In this document: positions 19,085 through 30,447 of the stretch, in pieces
How positions within the stretch are numbered: the stretch's first letter is position 1
How the letters are laid out: every line of letters starts with the position of its first letter
From: Rachicladosporium sp. CCFEE 5018
Lineage: Eukaryota > Ascomycota > Dothideomycetes > Cladosporiales > Cladosporiaceae
Assembly (NCBI GenBank): GCA_002077045.2
Contig: KZ111184.1
Coordinates: 63,637-127,636, forward strand
Length of the DNA stretch: 64,000 bases
Reading direction: 5' to 3'
The notes under the pieces: model-generated
Database searches by the model: none
Seen by the model: the letters and a program-made list of their open reading frames with translations, nothing else
What the model was told of the DNA's origin: nothing
Program-made: the position numbers and the translations under genes

Positions 19085-20584
19085 ATGTCTGGTAAACCAC
19101 ATCGCGACGACGCAATGGACGACGCGCATCTGGAGGACGAAGAGGAGGAGGCCATGCTAGACGAGGGCGAGGCAGAGGAGACGATCGAGGAAGACGACAA
19201 TGAGGATGCGGCAATGGACTCGGGCAACGACGACGACGAGGGCGAACACGAAGAAATAGAATTGGTGAACGACAGTATAGCGCATTTCGACAAGCACAAA
19301 GATAGCATATTCTGTATTGCGCAGCATCCACTGCAACCTGAGATTGTCGCAACGGGCGGAGGAGACGATGTAGCATACGTCTGGGACGCATCACCACCGG
19401 AGCGACCTTTGCTACCTTCGAGCTATGAGACAAATCCGCAGCCGAGGGAGAGGAAGGGTCAAGAAGTGATCGCAACGCTAGACGGGCAAGACGAGAGCGT
19501 CAATGCAATCTGCTTCACCCTTCCACAAGGCGAGTACGTGGTCACCGCAACACTGGCCGGTCTCCTTTCAGCATACGCCACGCCCACAACCACCGGACCT
19601 GCAAGGAAGATCGGCACAGCGAAAGAGGTCGAAGAAATCAACTGGCTCATCCCCTGTCCCCACCCATCTCATCCCAACACGGTCGCCCTGGGCGCAACCG
19701 ACGGCAGCGTCTGGATCTACACCATAGACGCCTCCTCCATTACGATAGTGCAGACCTTCTTCCTTCATCAAGCCTCCTGTACTGCTGGCGCGTGGTCGCC
19801 AGACGGCAAGCTATTGGCGACAGTGGCCGAAGACAGCAGTCTGTACGTCTGGGACGCATTCGGCGACGCGGCAGCAGCGGGGGTAACGAATCCGAGTTCA
19901 GGACAAGCGGTCGTAGCACTCACAGCATCCGACGAGCGATTCGCAGTTGAAGGAGGGCTATACAGCGTAGCAATCTCACCAGGCGGCGGGATCGTAGCAG
20001 TCGGTGGCGCAGGAGGGAATATCCGTATCGTCGGCCTTCCGCGCTTCACAGCACCAGCAGTGGCCAAAGCCTCCAACGCGCGAACCAAAGCGCCCGCCGG
20101 CAAAGCCGCTTCGAAAGCAAGCACAACAGCTTCAACAGGTCAGATGGGCACCATCCTCGCCTCCCTTCAAGCGCAATCTGACGGCGTCGAAACGCTCTCC
20201 TTCTCCCAACCGCCTCTCACACTCCTCGCCGCCGGCTCCGTAGATGGCAGCATAGCCCTCTTCGACGCAGCGCATAACTTCACCGTACGACGGAATATCC
20301 GGGAAGCGCACGATGATGATGCGGTGATCAAGGTTGAGTTCGTGAAAGGTGGGAGTAGCGAGAGGAGTGCGCTGTTGACGAGCTGTGGGAATGACGGCGT
20401 GATCCGGAGATGGGATGTACGCGGCGGGACGGCAGCAGCAAACCGGGGCTTGGTCGGAGAGTGGAGGGGTCATCGGGGTGGTGGCGAAGGGGGAGGGGTG
20501 TTGGGGTTTGTCCAAGGAGGTGGAGGGAATGCTATAGTCACGGCTGGTGACGACGGTATTGGGCTGGTGTTTCGAGCGGACTGA
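19085..20584 (+). CDS. SQT1: WD40 ribosome-assembly protein, Sqt1/AAMP family
   Basis: A single-exon 499-residue protein. An acidic N-terminal tail (about residues 10-65, mostly Glu/Asp) precedes a WD40 propeller beginning HKDSIFCIAQHPL...VATGGGDDVAYVWD. Further repeats include DESVNAICF, SCTAGAWSPDGKLLATVAEDSSLYVWD, GGLYSVAISPGG, LTLLAAGSVDGSIALFD and LLTSCGNDGVIRRWD. The acidic leader plus this repeat pattern matches yeast Sqt1, the dedicated chaperone of ribosomal protein uL16 (Rpl10), and human AAMP. An Ala/Lys/Ser-rich insertion (about residues 325-355) interrupts the propeller and is a lineage-specific loop. Likely cytosolic. Convergent with the Seg1-like gene B. Confidence 0.88.
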   Translation: MSGKPHRDDAMDDAHLEDEEEEAMLDEGEAEETIEEDDNEDAAMDSGNDDDEGEHEEIELVNDSIAHFDKHKDSIFCIAQHPLQPEIVATGGGDDVAYVWDASPPERPLLPSSYETNPQPRERKGQEVIATLDGQDESVNAICFTLPQGEYVVTATLAGLLSAYATPTTTGPARKIGTAKEVEEINWLIPCPHPSHPNTVALGATDGSVWIYTIDASSITIVQTFFLHQASCTAGAWSPDGKLLATVAEDSSLYVWDAFGDAAAAGVTNPSSGQAVVALTASDERFAVEGGLYSVAISPGGGIVAVGGAGGNIRIVGLPRFTAPAVAKASNARTKAPAGKAASKASTTASTGQMGTILASLQAQSDGVETLSFSQPPLTLLAAGSVDGSIALFDAAHNFTVRRNIREAHDDDAVIKVEFVKGGSSERSALLTSCGNDGVIRRWDVRGGTAAANRGLVGEWRGHRGGGEGGGVLGFVQGGGGNAIVTAGDDGIGLVFRAD

Positions 20585-20953
20585 ACGAAAGGGGGTTCAG
20601 GATAGATGTATAGATCACGGAAGCGCCTGCGTGCCTACCAGGCCCAAGATTCTGTCCATCATTGGTAGGATTTCCCGACTGTTCCAAGCGCTGAGCGCTC
20701 CAATGACTAAGACGAAGCTGAGGGAAAAAACCATTACTTTTCATCAAACTCATACAGGAGCGAGATTACGGCTTCAGGTATCAAGATCAATTCGGCTGAG
20801 GCTGTATTGCTCGCCTGCTATGCCCTCCCTCGACAGAAGAAAGGGTATCAAGTCTACTGCTCCCCAGTCACTCCTTCCTCTACTCCATTCCACATATTAA
20901 ACAGAATTACCACCCACTCTCCCTTCCCGTTACCCCTCCCCTCTTCTTCACCA
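20585..20953. other. Convergent 3' spacer between SQT1 and Seg1-like gene B
   Basis: Only 3' flanks of two convergent genes. No repeat or RNA gene seen; no feature beyond pyrimidine-rich runs near 20870-20960. Confidence 0.4.
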
Positions 20954-23900
20954 CTAATCATTCAATCCAAAAGCTCGTCTCAAAAGCCCAAACTTCTTCT
21001 TCCGCCCAGTCCTCATGCTGTAAACCCCCGTCCGCTCCTTAGGCTCCACAACACTATCCGCGAACCCGACACTCCGCTCTCTCTCCCGTATAGTCCCCAT
21101 TCCACTTCCTACCACACTACTCCCACCCAGTTCCCCGGCCATGGTGCCGCTCACGCTGCGCCGGTCGATGGTAGGTCGCATAGTACGAGCGAGCTTGACG
21201 GCTCGCTCGTGGATGCCGTCGGAGGTGTTCGGGCGGTCTTCGTCGTCGACGCCAGTGGAGACGCCGTTGGCTGTGATTTTGGGTATGGGAGGAAGAGGCC
21301 AGTTCTCCTCTTCGATCTTGCCCACGGCTGGACCGGCGGGCGCGGTAGCAGTGCTCATGAAGCTTTCACCTCTCAGATGCGCCGCTGGCCGAGGCGAGGA
21401 AGGCTGCGCTGAGCTGCGGCGCACGAGCTTCCCGCGGGTTGGCGTGGCGCTCCCAGGTGTAGGCGGAGCAGCTTGAGGGGAGGTCTGCGCAGGTGTGCCG
21501 GGTGCGATGCCCATAGGCGCCATGGGCGGAACCTGCGTGACGGAGGCGCTGCTGTTACGGTTGCGGCGGAGGAGGGAGCCCATGAAGCCGCGTTTCTGTT
21601 TCGTCTCGAAAGGCGTGCCTGGGACGGATTGGGCTGATTCGGTGCGGATGGGTTCCGCGGGCTTGCGAAGACTGCCTTTGGCGAGGTTGGCGCCTTCGAT
21701 CTCGGGCTTGGTGGTGGGCGTTGTGATGTTGCCGTTTGTCATGCCTAGATTGCGGCGTGCGACAGCCATGGCTTTCTCGACGTCCGCTGGGTCCGGCACG
21801 ATGGGTTTGGACTGTTTGTTGCGATTTCTGCCCGCCTTCCGCGGGTCTTCTTCTTCACCGGACAGATCAGTCGAGTCGCCATCTTCCTGGCCCTTGCGCC
21901 TCGGGATGCCACGCACGGGAGTCAGTTTGGCTGCCGTGGGCATGGGCGATGTAGGCTCGTCATCATCCGAGTCCGCAAACCTACTGCGGAACATTGGGCG
22001 GCCGGTCTGTCGCGGGGTATCATCTTCATCATCAGAATCATTGAAGCGAGACTTGAACCTTGACGACATCCCTCCGCCAGAGGTTACTGGTCTCCCGGCA
22101 GCCATACGAGGTGCAGGAGCAGCAGGCTGAGGCTTACCCATCGAGCCTGGCCCGCGCATGGTCTTACCAGCTGCAGGTGGAGGACCAGCACGCATGGACT
22201 CCTTGAGATTCTGTCGGTTGCGGCCGAAGAACGATCCAGTAGGCGAGAGGGACCGCACGCTGAACGAGCCACGACCCTTGCCAGCTGCAGCAGCGGGAGT
22301 GGGCGATATGGGACGAGCCTGCTCTGAGTCGATGGATCCAGATCGCATGCTGCGCTTCATAGCAAAGCCGCCGGTGGCACTACCTGCAGGTCTCCGCGCT
22401 TTGCGGAAGCTGCTCTCGGAGTCCGAGTCGTTAGCAGCGGGCAGTGGGGCGGCTCGAGGCGCTGGCTGGCTTCGAGATGTACTCATAGCCGGCGCTGGTC
22501 CGGTCTGGCTTCCTCTGCTCTGCGGGCGCTGTTGCATTGGCGCAGGTGGACCAGCTGAGCCCGCTGACATTGGCCTCAAAGTCTTCTTCTGGATCGACCC
22601 GCTTGATGGCAGTACTTCGGACTGCGGCCTCTGTTGCGGCGCACCACGCAGGCTGCTTCGCATGGTCACTCCACCTTCACGTGGTGACTTCTCGCGCATC
22701 GAGCCTCGCAGATGCGTCTCCGCGTGCTGCGTAGCTGGCGTAGGACCGGCAGGAGCACGCATGCTCTTCTTCATCGCGGACACAGGTTGGCCTTGCTCTA
22801 GCGGCGCGCTGCGGCGAATGTCAACATTTGGAGGCGAAGCTCCTACATTGCTGGTGGTCATGATGGGTGTTGGACTCTGCTTGAGTGCACTCTTCTTCTT
22901 CTTCGGCTTCTGCGCAGCTGCACGAGGCGTCATCTCATCGTCCGACGACATGTGCGCACGCTCAATCTGTTCGCGCTGCTGCCTGCTTAGTTTGGACCAG
23001 TACGCAGTGGCATTTGTCCAATCTCCAGTAGGCGTAACGACATCGCTCTCGTCGGCTACGACACCCTTTCTCGCTGCTTGTCGAATTGAAGGACTCTCGG
23101 TAGGTGATGACGGCGACTTAGCAAGGACAGGAGACGTCGGCGGTGGGCTCTTGACCATAGCATCGAGCGACGCAAAACCGCCTTCCTGATCTGAGAAGTC
23201 CTCTGCGGCATCGCTGAATGCTGCACTGTCGTCTGACTCGGTCTCGTTGATGTCGCTGAGATCTGGCACTGTCCGATCTGGCACCCCGTTGGCAGGCGCC
23301 GGAGCGGCTACGAATGCAGCTGCACGCTGACTGGCCAGCTCTTGCAGCTTCGCAGACTCGATTGGCGAAAAGGCAGCCGGTGGCGGCGCTGGAATTGCTT
23401 TGACAGTATCAGGTTCATCAATATCTTTGCCCCAGCTGCCGGGTACTGCGAACTCCTCGAATGAAGAGCGTGCACGTGGTTGTGGTGTGGCGGGAGGCGA
23501 TGCACCGCCAAGCTTCTTCGCCTCCTCCTCGATGCCTGGAGTGGGCGGTTGTAAGCTGATAGCAGGTATCGCTTCTTCCTTAGGATCTGCCGGGGCTGAC
23601 TTCTGAGTGGCGAAGTCTTTGGCAACCGGTGCAGGAACGGTAGACTCTGCGTTTGACGTCGCAACAGCAGGCCCTTGAAGCGGCATCTCATCCTCGCTCT
23701 CGTCACTATGGTAAGCCGGGCCCTCTTTCGAAGTCACCTCAGGCGGCAGTGGCTCGTGCGATGCTTGCTTGCGTGCTGCATCACCAGCGATGATGGCTCC
23801 AACGATCTGATCGCTGCTTGCTTCGTGTCGCGCAGGTGGCCTCTCAGTGACCTTGACGGGTGCTTCGGGTTGCCCTCTGCGCACACTCCCGAAGGACGGC

Positions 23901-25808
23901 AACGCAGGTCGAGGCTTCATCAGCTCCTCCATGTCATTGTCCAGTGCGGGCGATCGCTCGCGGCCAATTACTTTCGCTTGCGCAGGAGCAGCCTGCTTGC
24001 CGAGCTCATGCGGCTGCTCGTCGAAGCTGACTCTTGCATTCTTCTTCTTCTTTGGTAGCCCATCCTCGGAAGACTCGCTCCAAGCCCTCCCGCTGGCTGG
24101 GGACGTCATCACGATGGGCGAAGCCTCTCGTATCGATGAAGAAGGCGAATGCTTCATAGCCGATTTCGCAGGTGAGACGCCCCTGTGCGGCTCATGTCTG
24201 ACGCCGTCAAGCACCGGAGTTGCCGAGAACCGTGTCTTTCTTGATGGGCTCTGTGAATTGCCTCTGCCTCGCGTCGATGTGTCAGATGCAGAGCGTGGCA
24301 CGTCCAGACTTTCGGATCGCTTGTGGGCCACAGCAGGTGCAACGTATCGCTTTGCGGGTCCAGCCGATGTGTTGATAGTGTTGCTTGACGGAGATGTCTT
24401 GGTGGGTTGCGCAGTGGACGCTTCGGCGGCTGATTCAGCTTCTGGCTCCTCGCGCACGATAGAAGGCTGATGCTGGAGAAAGCCCATCGCACGAGGTGAA
24501 GCCGGCATCGGTTCTGGCGAAGACACTCGAGCCGGGTTCCGAGGAGGTGGAAGTGGTGTTGTGACGACAGGAGGGATATTTGGTCTAGTTTTGGGGAGAC
24601 TTCTGAGGGACTCGGATGATTGTTGACGTGCTGCAGGCGGCTTCGGGGTAATGGTTCGACTGCTCGGATCATAGACACCAGGTGGCGGGCCTGGGCCTCT
24701 GCTTTGCACTGGCGATTGTGCACGAGGTGGCGCATAGTCTTTCGGCCGTGGTTTCGAGACGAACTTGCGGCTATTCGGATCGTATACCATGATCGTGTCG
24801 GCTGTATCCATTGCGGTAGTTGTAGGGTTGGACACGGACCCATTAGCTTGTGCGAAGTGGCTGCCCTGCGAACTCTGAANNNNNNNNNNNNNNNNNNNNN
24901 NNNNNNNNNNNNNNNNNNNNNNNNNNNNNNNNNNNNNNNNNNNNNNNNNNNNNNNNNNNNNNNNNNNNNNNNNNNNNNNTCGTATTGGCGGCTTGACGGA
25001 GCTCATGTCCTGCGTTCCAGCAGCCTGCGTGAACCATGATCCGCTTGAGTGGACCGGCTTCTGAGTCGTAGGGCTACCCGTTGTCGATCGCGGCCTCGAG
25101 AAGTTGACCGAGTTCGGAGAGGCATCATCGCGTTCTGTTTCGGGCACCTCAGACAGGCGGTTTGATCTACGCGTCGAGACTGGCGTTGGCATATTCCCGC
25201 GATCCACGCTTACGCCTCTATTCCCACGCGGTGTAGGTGACGTGACGCGTGCGACTGGCTCTTGACTAGCTGATCGTTGATGTCCTCCACGCATGCTCTG
25301 CGGCAGATACGGCACAGGCGGCGCGTCAGGCGCAGCAAGGACTACATCTGCAGGGCGTCCGGCTGAGTTCGATCGAAACGTCCGCTCTGTCATGGACCCG
25401 CTACTGTCTCTTCTTTGCAGCCCTCCTCTACCCACACCACCTCGTGTGCTGCTCCCAATGACTCCGGTACTGTTTGTCGATGAGCCAGATCCTCTCCGCA
25501 CCATCCGCTTGGTCTGAACATTGCCGACAGGCTCGGGGGAAGTGGTATGCGATCTGAGCGCTGCGGCTGCCGCGGCAGAGGAAAGGGGACCAACTGATGA
25601 GGCTCGCGTTCGAAATGCTGTGCCAGCAGCGACGGCGGCGGCATTGGCTGTGCTCCGGTCGATCGGCTGGTCATCTCTTGTCAGTACAATATTCTGTTGT
25701 GAATTTCCATCGCGTTCATCTCGTCTTCCGGCGCGTGTAGAGCTTCAATGGGGAACTTGCCGGTGTCGTCGAGTTGCCTCGCGGGCGTCGGGAGAACATG
25801 TTTGGCAT
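20954..25808 (-). CDS. Long Ser/Pro/Ala-rich protein, Seg1-like (tentative), copy B
   Basis: Exon 1 is 25808-25761 and exon 2 is 25666-20954, interrupted by gap 2; about 1,586 residues counting the gap. The 94-nt intron has a GC donor (gcaagt) where copy A has GT, with the same branch site and acceptor. It is collinear with copy A for ~1,128 residues and adds the C-terminal part missing there: repeated acidic FKSRFNDSDDEDD and FRSRFADSDDDE motifs, a LRRNRNSS patch, WPLPPIPKI, and a basic/hydrophobic end GRKKKFGLLRRAFGLND. It is almost wholly disordered, as expected of a cortical scaffold. The eisosome Seg1/Sle1 assignment rests on the N-terminal Ala-rich and QTKRMVRRGS pattern only. By copy A, gap 2 replaces about 97 nt and keeps frame. 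Confidence 0.85.
24880..24979. other. Assembly gap 2 (100 N) inside Seg1-like gene B
   Basis: Exactly 100 N. Both flanks match copy A exactly at 7878 and 7976, so 97 nt (7879-7975) are expected to be missing. The gap falls in a tract where the two copies are nearly identical. Confidence 0.98.
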
Positions 25809-27007
25809 CTCGAAGAAGAATAATGCGAAGCTCGCCGGCTTCTGGGTATATACTTCGTAGATTGGCAGCCGGTAGTGGATCCTGGTATTATTGCTGTCGC
25901 GCCGACATCATAGCAAAAGCTAAAGTCGACACACGCCGCGGGATTGGCTTGTCGAGTATTGCGCGAGGGACTGCGCAACGTAAGCTGTTACAGATCCCTT
26001 AGAATGATGTATCGTTGAGTAACAATGAGGTGGCAGCTGATAGGGAGGGTGTAAGTGTGAGGTGATGTCGCTGTCCCGCTCCGCCGTCACTTTCCCCGGA
26101 GATGGCTTGTCCTTGCGGCGATCATCTGTGGCGCTGCGTCACCCTGCGGCGCGAGCTCATGGACACGGGGCCGAGGCGTGCCGAGTATTGATTCGTTGCT
26201 CTGCGGCGGTAGGGTTCGGGTAATAAACAGTGGACCTCTACGACGACCATGACAATGTAAAGTCATATACCGTTCGACTTTGAAGCGTACCTTATGGCTG
26301 GTGGTCGCCATCGAGCCGCCTACTGGACGGGAGGTACTGCCACACTACTACTGGGAGGCACCTCGAATACACCACCTGCACGCGGCTTTGTTCCCATCAA
26401 ACACATCTGGTCTCCTTCGTGGTCACGATGCCACCGTGTTGGCCATCGGGTTTGACGATCATGACATTCAATCCAGCCGAGACTCTATCCAGAGACCCAC
26501 CTGGGCAATGTCACTGCACACAAGACTCGGAGGTAGGATCCTTCGGTAGCCCGAACGTAGCTGCAACGGTCTTATCATACAACACTCCAAGCTTCCACTC
26601 ACAGGCAACGAGATCCCTTCGTGTGATATACCTCATACAGCTAGTTTCACGCAACATGACGTTTGGCACCCGGGACGCAGAGTGATAGCATGTCGGCGGC
26701 CAACGGTGATTGTTGACTGATCACGCCTGTCCATGAGACTCGCCGTGTGTAGTCAGCGAACACGATTACATCTTCGCTGACCTCAGCAAGTTACGAGATC
26801 GGGAGTCGCTATGCATGACGGGAGCAGGTCAGCAACTGCGAAAAGAGCAGTCAACAATGGCCCTGTCCCGTGCCTGCGTCTCAACCATTAAGGTGTTTTC
26901 GCCTTCCTAAAGCCATCGCAGTATGTTCATCAAGGTACATTTGTCTCCTAACAGTCATATTCAATAATCCACTCCCATCTCTACATTGAGCATCTCATTG
27001 CGATACC
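25809..27007. promoter_or_regulatory. Divergent promoter region between Seg1-like and F-box-like genes, copy B
   Basis: Homologous to 5849-7049, with the same order of conserved blocks. It keeps the same set of overlapping short frames (for example 26280-26549 and 26419-26685), which I do not consider genes. Confidence 0.45.
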
Positions 27008-27987
27008 ATGGCGAAGCCAGACATGCACGAGCAGGAACATCAAAGCATGACACTTACCCTGCTTCCCATCGAAATAGTCCTCGACATCATTCCTCACGTC
27101 CCCTTCTCTCCCTCACAATTCCAAAGTCTCCGCACGATTAGCCCAACCTTCAACTCAGCGATAGCAAACCACGAGAGGAGCCTCGTACGCGCCATTCGTG
27201 GTAGACAGTACACCGAATCGACCATCGTCAGCTTCCCAGGTCTCTTACAGTCATACACCGGCTTGTCTACGCTGCACAGCCGACTAGATACGATCTCAGG
27301 CCTCTCCGACCTCTGGCCGAGGTTGACGACTGGCAATCCCGATCTCGCCTGGCTGCGCGACCGCTGGATCACGATGCACAAGCTCGGCTCCCTACTCCTC
27401 TACAGGCTCCAAGACTGCTCGACGCACGATGCGCGTACCGATCTGCTGAATGCGCTGCCTGCGACTAGCATGGCAACGCTGTACTTCACCCTATTCAGCT
27501 CTGTCAAGGTGCTACAATGTCATGGGCCGGAGCCGATCAATGGGTCGTACAGCAAAGGGGATGCAGAAGCGCGGGCAGATATCGAGCTAGCTTTTGAGGA
27601 GATGTTGTTGCAGCATGGGCTAGACTTCTTCATGTCATTGTTACGTGCCGGGACTAGGCCACAGTGTAATGAGCCGGGCTGGGCGATATCGTAAGCTGCT
27701 CACATGCAGCGAGTCACCGAGATCAATTGCTGACGCATGCGATCAGGGCGCTTGATCATGAAATCACGACCATAGAATGGCGGCAACTGCACTCGCATAC
27801 GCCAACGTTGATCTCGGTACTTCGACGGTCCTTCGCTGCGAAGATGGAATGTAGGCTCTGTGAGAACACGACTAAGATGTGGGAAGTGCTCAGCGGGACC
27901 GTTTTCGATAATGTGAGCGATGAGATCACGGTCAAGGTCGTCAATGGCGAAGTACTGAAAGGAGGGATGAGGAGGATGGGCCTGTGA
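27008..27987 (+). CDS. F-box-like protein, copy B
   Basis: Exons 27008-27690 and 27747-27987, with a 56-nt intron (gtaagc...atcag), encode 307 residues, matching copy A in length and intron phase. The F-box-like segment is LPIEIVLDIIPHVPF then TISPTFNSAI. Strings such as SYTGLSTLHSRLDTISGLSD and HGPEPINGSYSKGDAEAR are unchanged between the copies, while the rest carries many substitutions. That is consistent with an expressed but fast-evolving substrate adaptor. A conserved CRLCENTTKMW patch is in exon 2. No domain other than the F-box-like one is recognised. Reads away from the Seg1-like gene and is followed by the GDSL gene on the same strand. Confidence 0.8.
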
Positions 27988-28605
27988 TGTGAGCAGGGCG
28001 GCCACGGTCAACAGCAGCACAGTGGACGGATTGGCGAGGTCTGTACCCGATATGGTACCTGCTCTCTTCCAAGAATCTCAAGGTGCTTGTGGCATTACCA
28101 GTATCCCTACCAATGTCATCGTGCGCTCACTATGTCGAGGAGAGCACGAGAGGCTTGTCGAGATCCATTGCAACTCCGAGTGCTACATTAGTAGATTATG
28201 TCCTAGTATGGTGCACTGGATGGATGCCCCAGCGAGGGGTCCAGTTCGTCGAGATCTTCAGACTCCATGAAACCTGGATGACGTCGACGGAGAAATATAA
28301 AAATCTCTCTTTACACTCTTCCCTTCTTGTTGTTCGTAGCCCGGAGGCTGGCCTTCCGTGACTGGACCCGCAATTCTGCCTCGACTTCGACCACATCACA
28401 TCAGAATGTACCCTATCTACGCAGATCGCGGTGCGGAGCACGGCACCATGTAGTAGGTGATCAAGCATACAGAAGCTTCGCAAGCCGTACATGTGGAGAC
28501 CAGGATAATTCCTCCAGGCGAAGCATACATATGCCAGGTATGTAACTGCAGGTGAGCCACTTCCTTTCATCGCCACCTCTACCCTTCAGAACATCCATCT
28601 CCGCA
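27988..28605. other. Spacer upstream of the GDSL esterase, copy B
   Basis: 3' flank of the F-box-like gene and promoter of the GDSL gene; homologous to 4272-4868. No other gene is supported. Confidence 0.4.
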
Positions 28606-29765
28606 ATGAAACCGCACACGCTTGACCTGGCAGTCCTTGCCACGCTGCTCGCAGTCAGCAATGCCACCAAGACAGCGACAGTGACCAAACACATTCCCGA
28701 GACCCACTGGCGCACCAAAACCCACACGCACACCATTCAACCCTCCTGCCCATCTTCTTCAACCTCCCCAACCTCGTCATCAACCCCATCACCTTACCCC
28801 TCACCTAACGCAACCCACTACCACGGCTGGCCTAGCATTTCTCACCTCATAGTCTTCGGCGACTCCTACACAACAACCGGCTTCAACGTCTCCGGCCCGC
28901 AGCCAAACCCGTCGAACCCGCAAGGAAATCCCCCTTACCCAGGCTACACAGCCACCAACGGCCCAAACTGGGTCGACTTCCTCACAACAACGTACAACAA
29001 ATCCTTCATCGAGACCATCAACCTCGCCCACGGTGGCGCGACGGTAGACAGCGCGCTCGTGGCGCCGTATCTACCTACCGTACTGTCGCTGAAGGACCAG
29101 GTAGAGACGGAGTATCGGCCGCTTTATGCTGGGAGGCCAGCGGGCTTTGAGTGGACGAGCGAGGACACGCTGTTTGCGCTGTTTTTGGGGATTAATGATG
29201 TGGGGAACGCGTATTACCGCAGTAACAGCAGTGATATCTTCGCCGCGGAGCTTGAGGTGTATGCTTCTCTCGTCGATACGCTGTACGGCACCGGAGCGAG
29301 GAACTTTCTGTTCTTGAATGTCCCCCCTGTGGATCGGAGTCCTTTGACGGCTGCGCAAGGTGCTGCTAGTCAGGCGGCGGAGAAGGTGGCGATTGCGGCG
29401 TGGAATGCGAATGTGACTGCTCTGGCTGCTAATCTGACCAAATCGTACAAGGATGCCACGGCGTTTGTGTTCGATACGAATGCGGCGTTTACGCAGGTCC
29501 TGGATAATCCGGCTAGTCATGTGGAGACGGCGCCGTATAAGAACACGACGGGGTACTGCGATGCCTGTGAGTCCAGTCTGCTTGATGCCGTCGCCAAGTG
29601 CTGCATACTGACATTTTCGTAGACATGAACGGTACGCCAACGTGGTACACGTTTAATGCGAGCTGTACGTATTCCGTGGACGAGTACTTCTGGCTGAACA
29701 GCTTGCATCCGACGTTCCGCATGATGAATGTGACGGCGCAGGAGATCGTGCAGCAGCTCAGCTGA
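28606..29765 (+). CDS. Secreted GDSL/SGNH esterase (CE16-like), copy B
   Basis: Exons 28606-29566 and 29623-29765, with a 56-nt intron, join as GAT GCC T|AC ATG to give a 367-residue protein like copy A. The signal peptide is MKPHTLDLAVLATLLAVS. A Ser/Thr/Pro-rich linker (about residues 45-70) precedes the hydrolase domain, with FGDSYT (Ser87 as nucleophile), GGATVDSA, GINDVGNAYY and the C-terminal WLNSLHPT with the catalytic His. The second exon is essential because it carries block V; a one-exon model would lack it. It is probably an extracellular esterase acting on plant or algal polysaccharide acetyl groups or lipids, by family resemblance only. Confidence 0.91.
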
Positions 29766-29862
29766 GTGCTATTGGCGTCCATCGGTCAAGTTGAGGTGGC
29801 ATAGTACGGTCCATCTCGTCGTCGGTAACGACAGACTGGTGACAGCGCGCGATAGTGTAGCT

Positions 29863-30447
29863 TCATGCTGCCTTTTGAGTCTCTCCCTTCCACCCCCTAG
29901 TCCTCGCCCTCTCCTCAATATGCTCCAACAGCCCCTTCCCACACCTCACAACCTGCTCATACGCAACCTCAAACCCATCCCGGCCCCCATAATACGGATC
30001 CCCCACCTCTTCATCTTCGTTCTTGCTCCCAAACAGCCCAAACAGTCTTAGTCGTCCGGTGATCGGCTCCTCGCCACTAGCGATCTCTCTCCTGTCCGCC
30101 TCCTCCAAATCCACCATATTCTCCCCATCCATCCCAATCACATAATCAAACTCATTAAAGTCCTTCGACGCCCTCAACTTCCTCGCTTTATGCCTATAAT
30201 CCTTAATCCCGTGCTCGGCTAGTACACTGAGGGTACGCGGATCGGGTTGCGAGTTTGTGTGATAGGCGCCTGTGCCACATGAGTCTATCCGGGCTATGAG
30301 AGGGTGTTGGGATGGTGTGGAGTAGTTGGTGAGGGAGCGGAAGACGCCTTCGGCCATGGGGGAGCGGCAAATGTTGCCGAGGCAGACGAAGAGGATGGAG
30401 ACTGGTTTGACGTCCGCGGAAACAGGGGAGGAAGCGGAGGGACTCAT
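29863..30447 (-). CDS. Low-molecular-weight protein tyrosine phosphatase, copy B
   Basis: Single exon, 194 residues, the partner of the gene at 2430-3014. It has the P-loop CLGNICRSP with the standard Pro after RS, and the catalytic Asp in GDPYY. The only stretch that differs strongly from copy A is the N-terminal 13 residues (MSPSASSPVSADV against MTSSAPSPSPTEV), which are probably disordered. All LMW-PTP catalytic residues are present. Divergent from the solute-carrier gene, 331 bp apart. Confidence 0.94.
   Translation of the reverse strand: MSPSASSPVSADVKPVSILFVCLGNICRSPMAEGVFRSLTNYSTPSQHPLIARIDSCGTGAYHTNSQPDPRTLSVLAEHGIKDYRHKARKLRASKDFNEFDYVIGMDGENMVDLEEADRREIASGEEPITGRLRLFGLFGSKNEDEEVGDPYYGGRDGFEVAYEQVVRCGKGLLEHIEERARTRGWKGETQKAA

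Noticed and set aside
20807..24470. Long plus-strand ORFs across Seg1-like gene B (for example 22158-23189)
   Set aside because: They are antisense shadows of a GC-rich, Ser/Ala-rich coding region; equivalent shadows appear opposite gene A.
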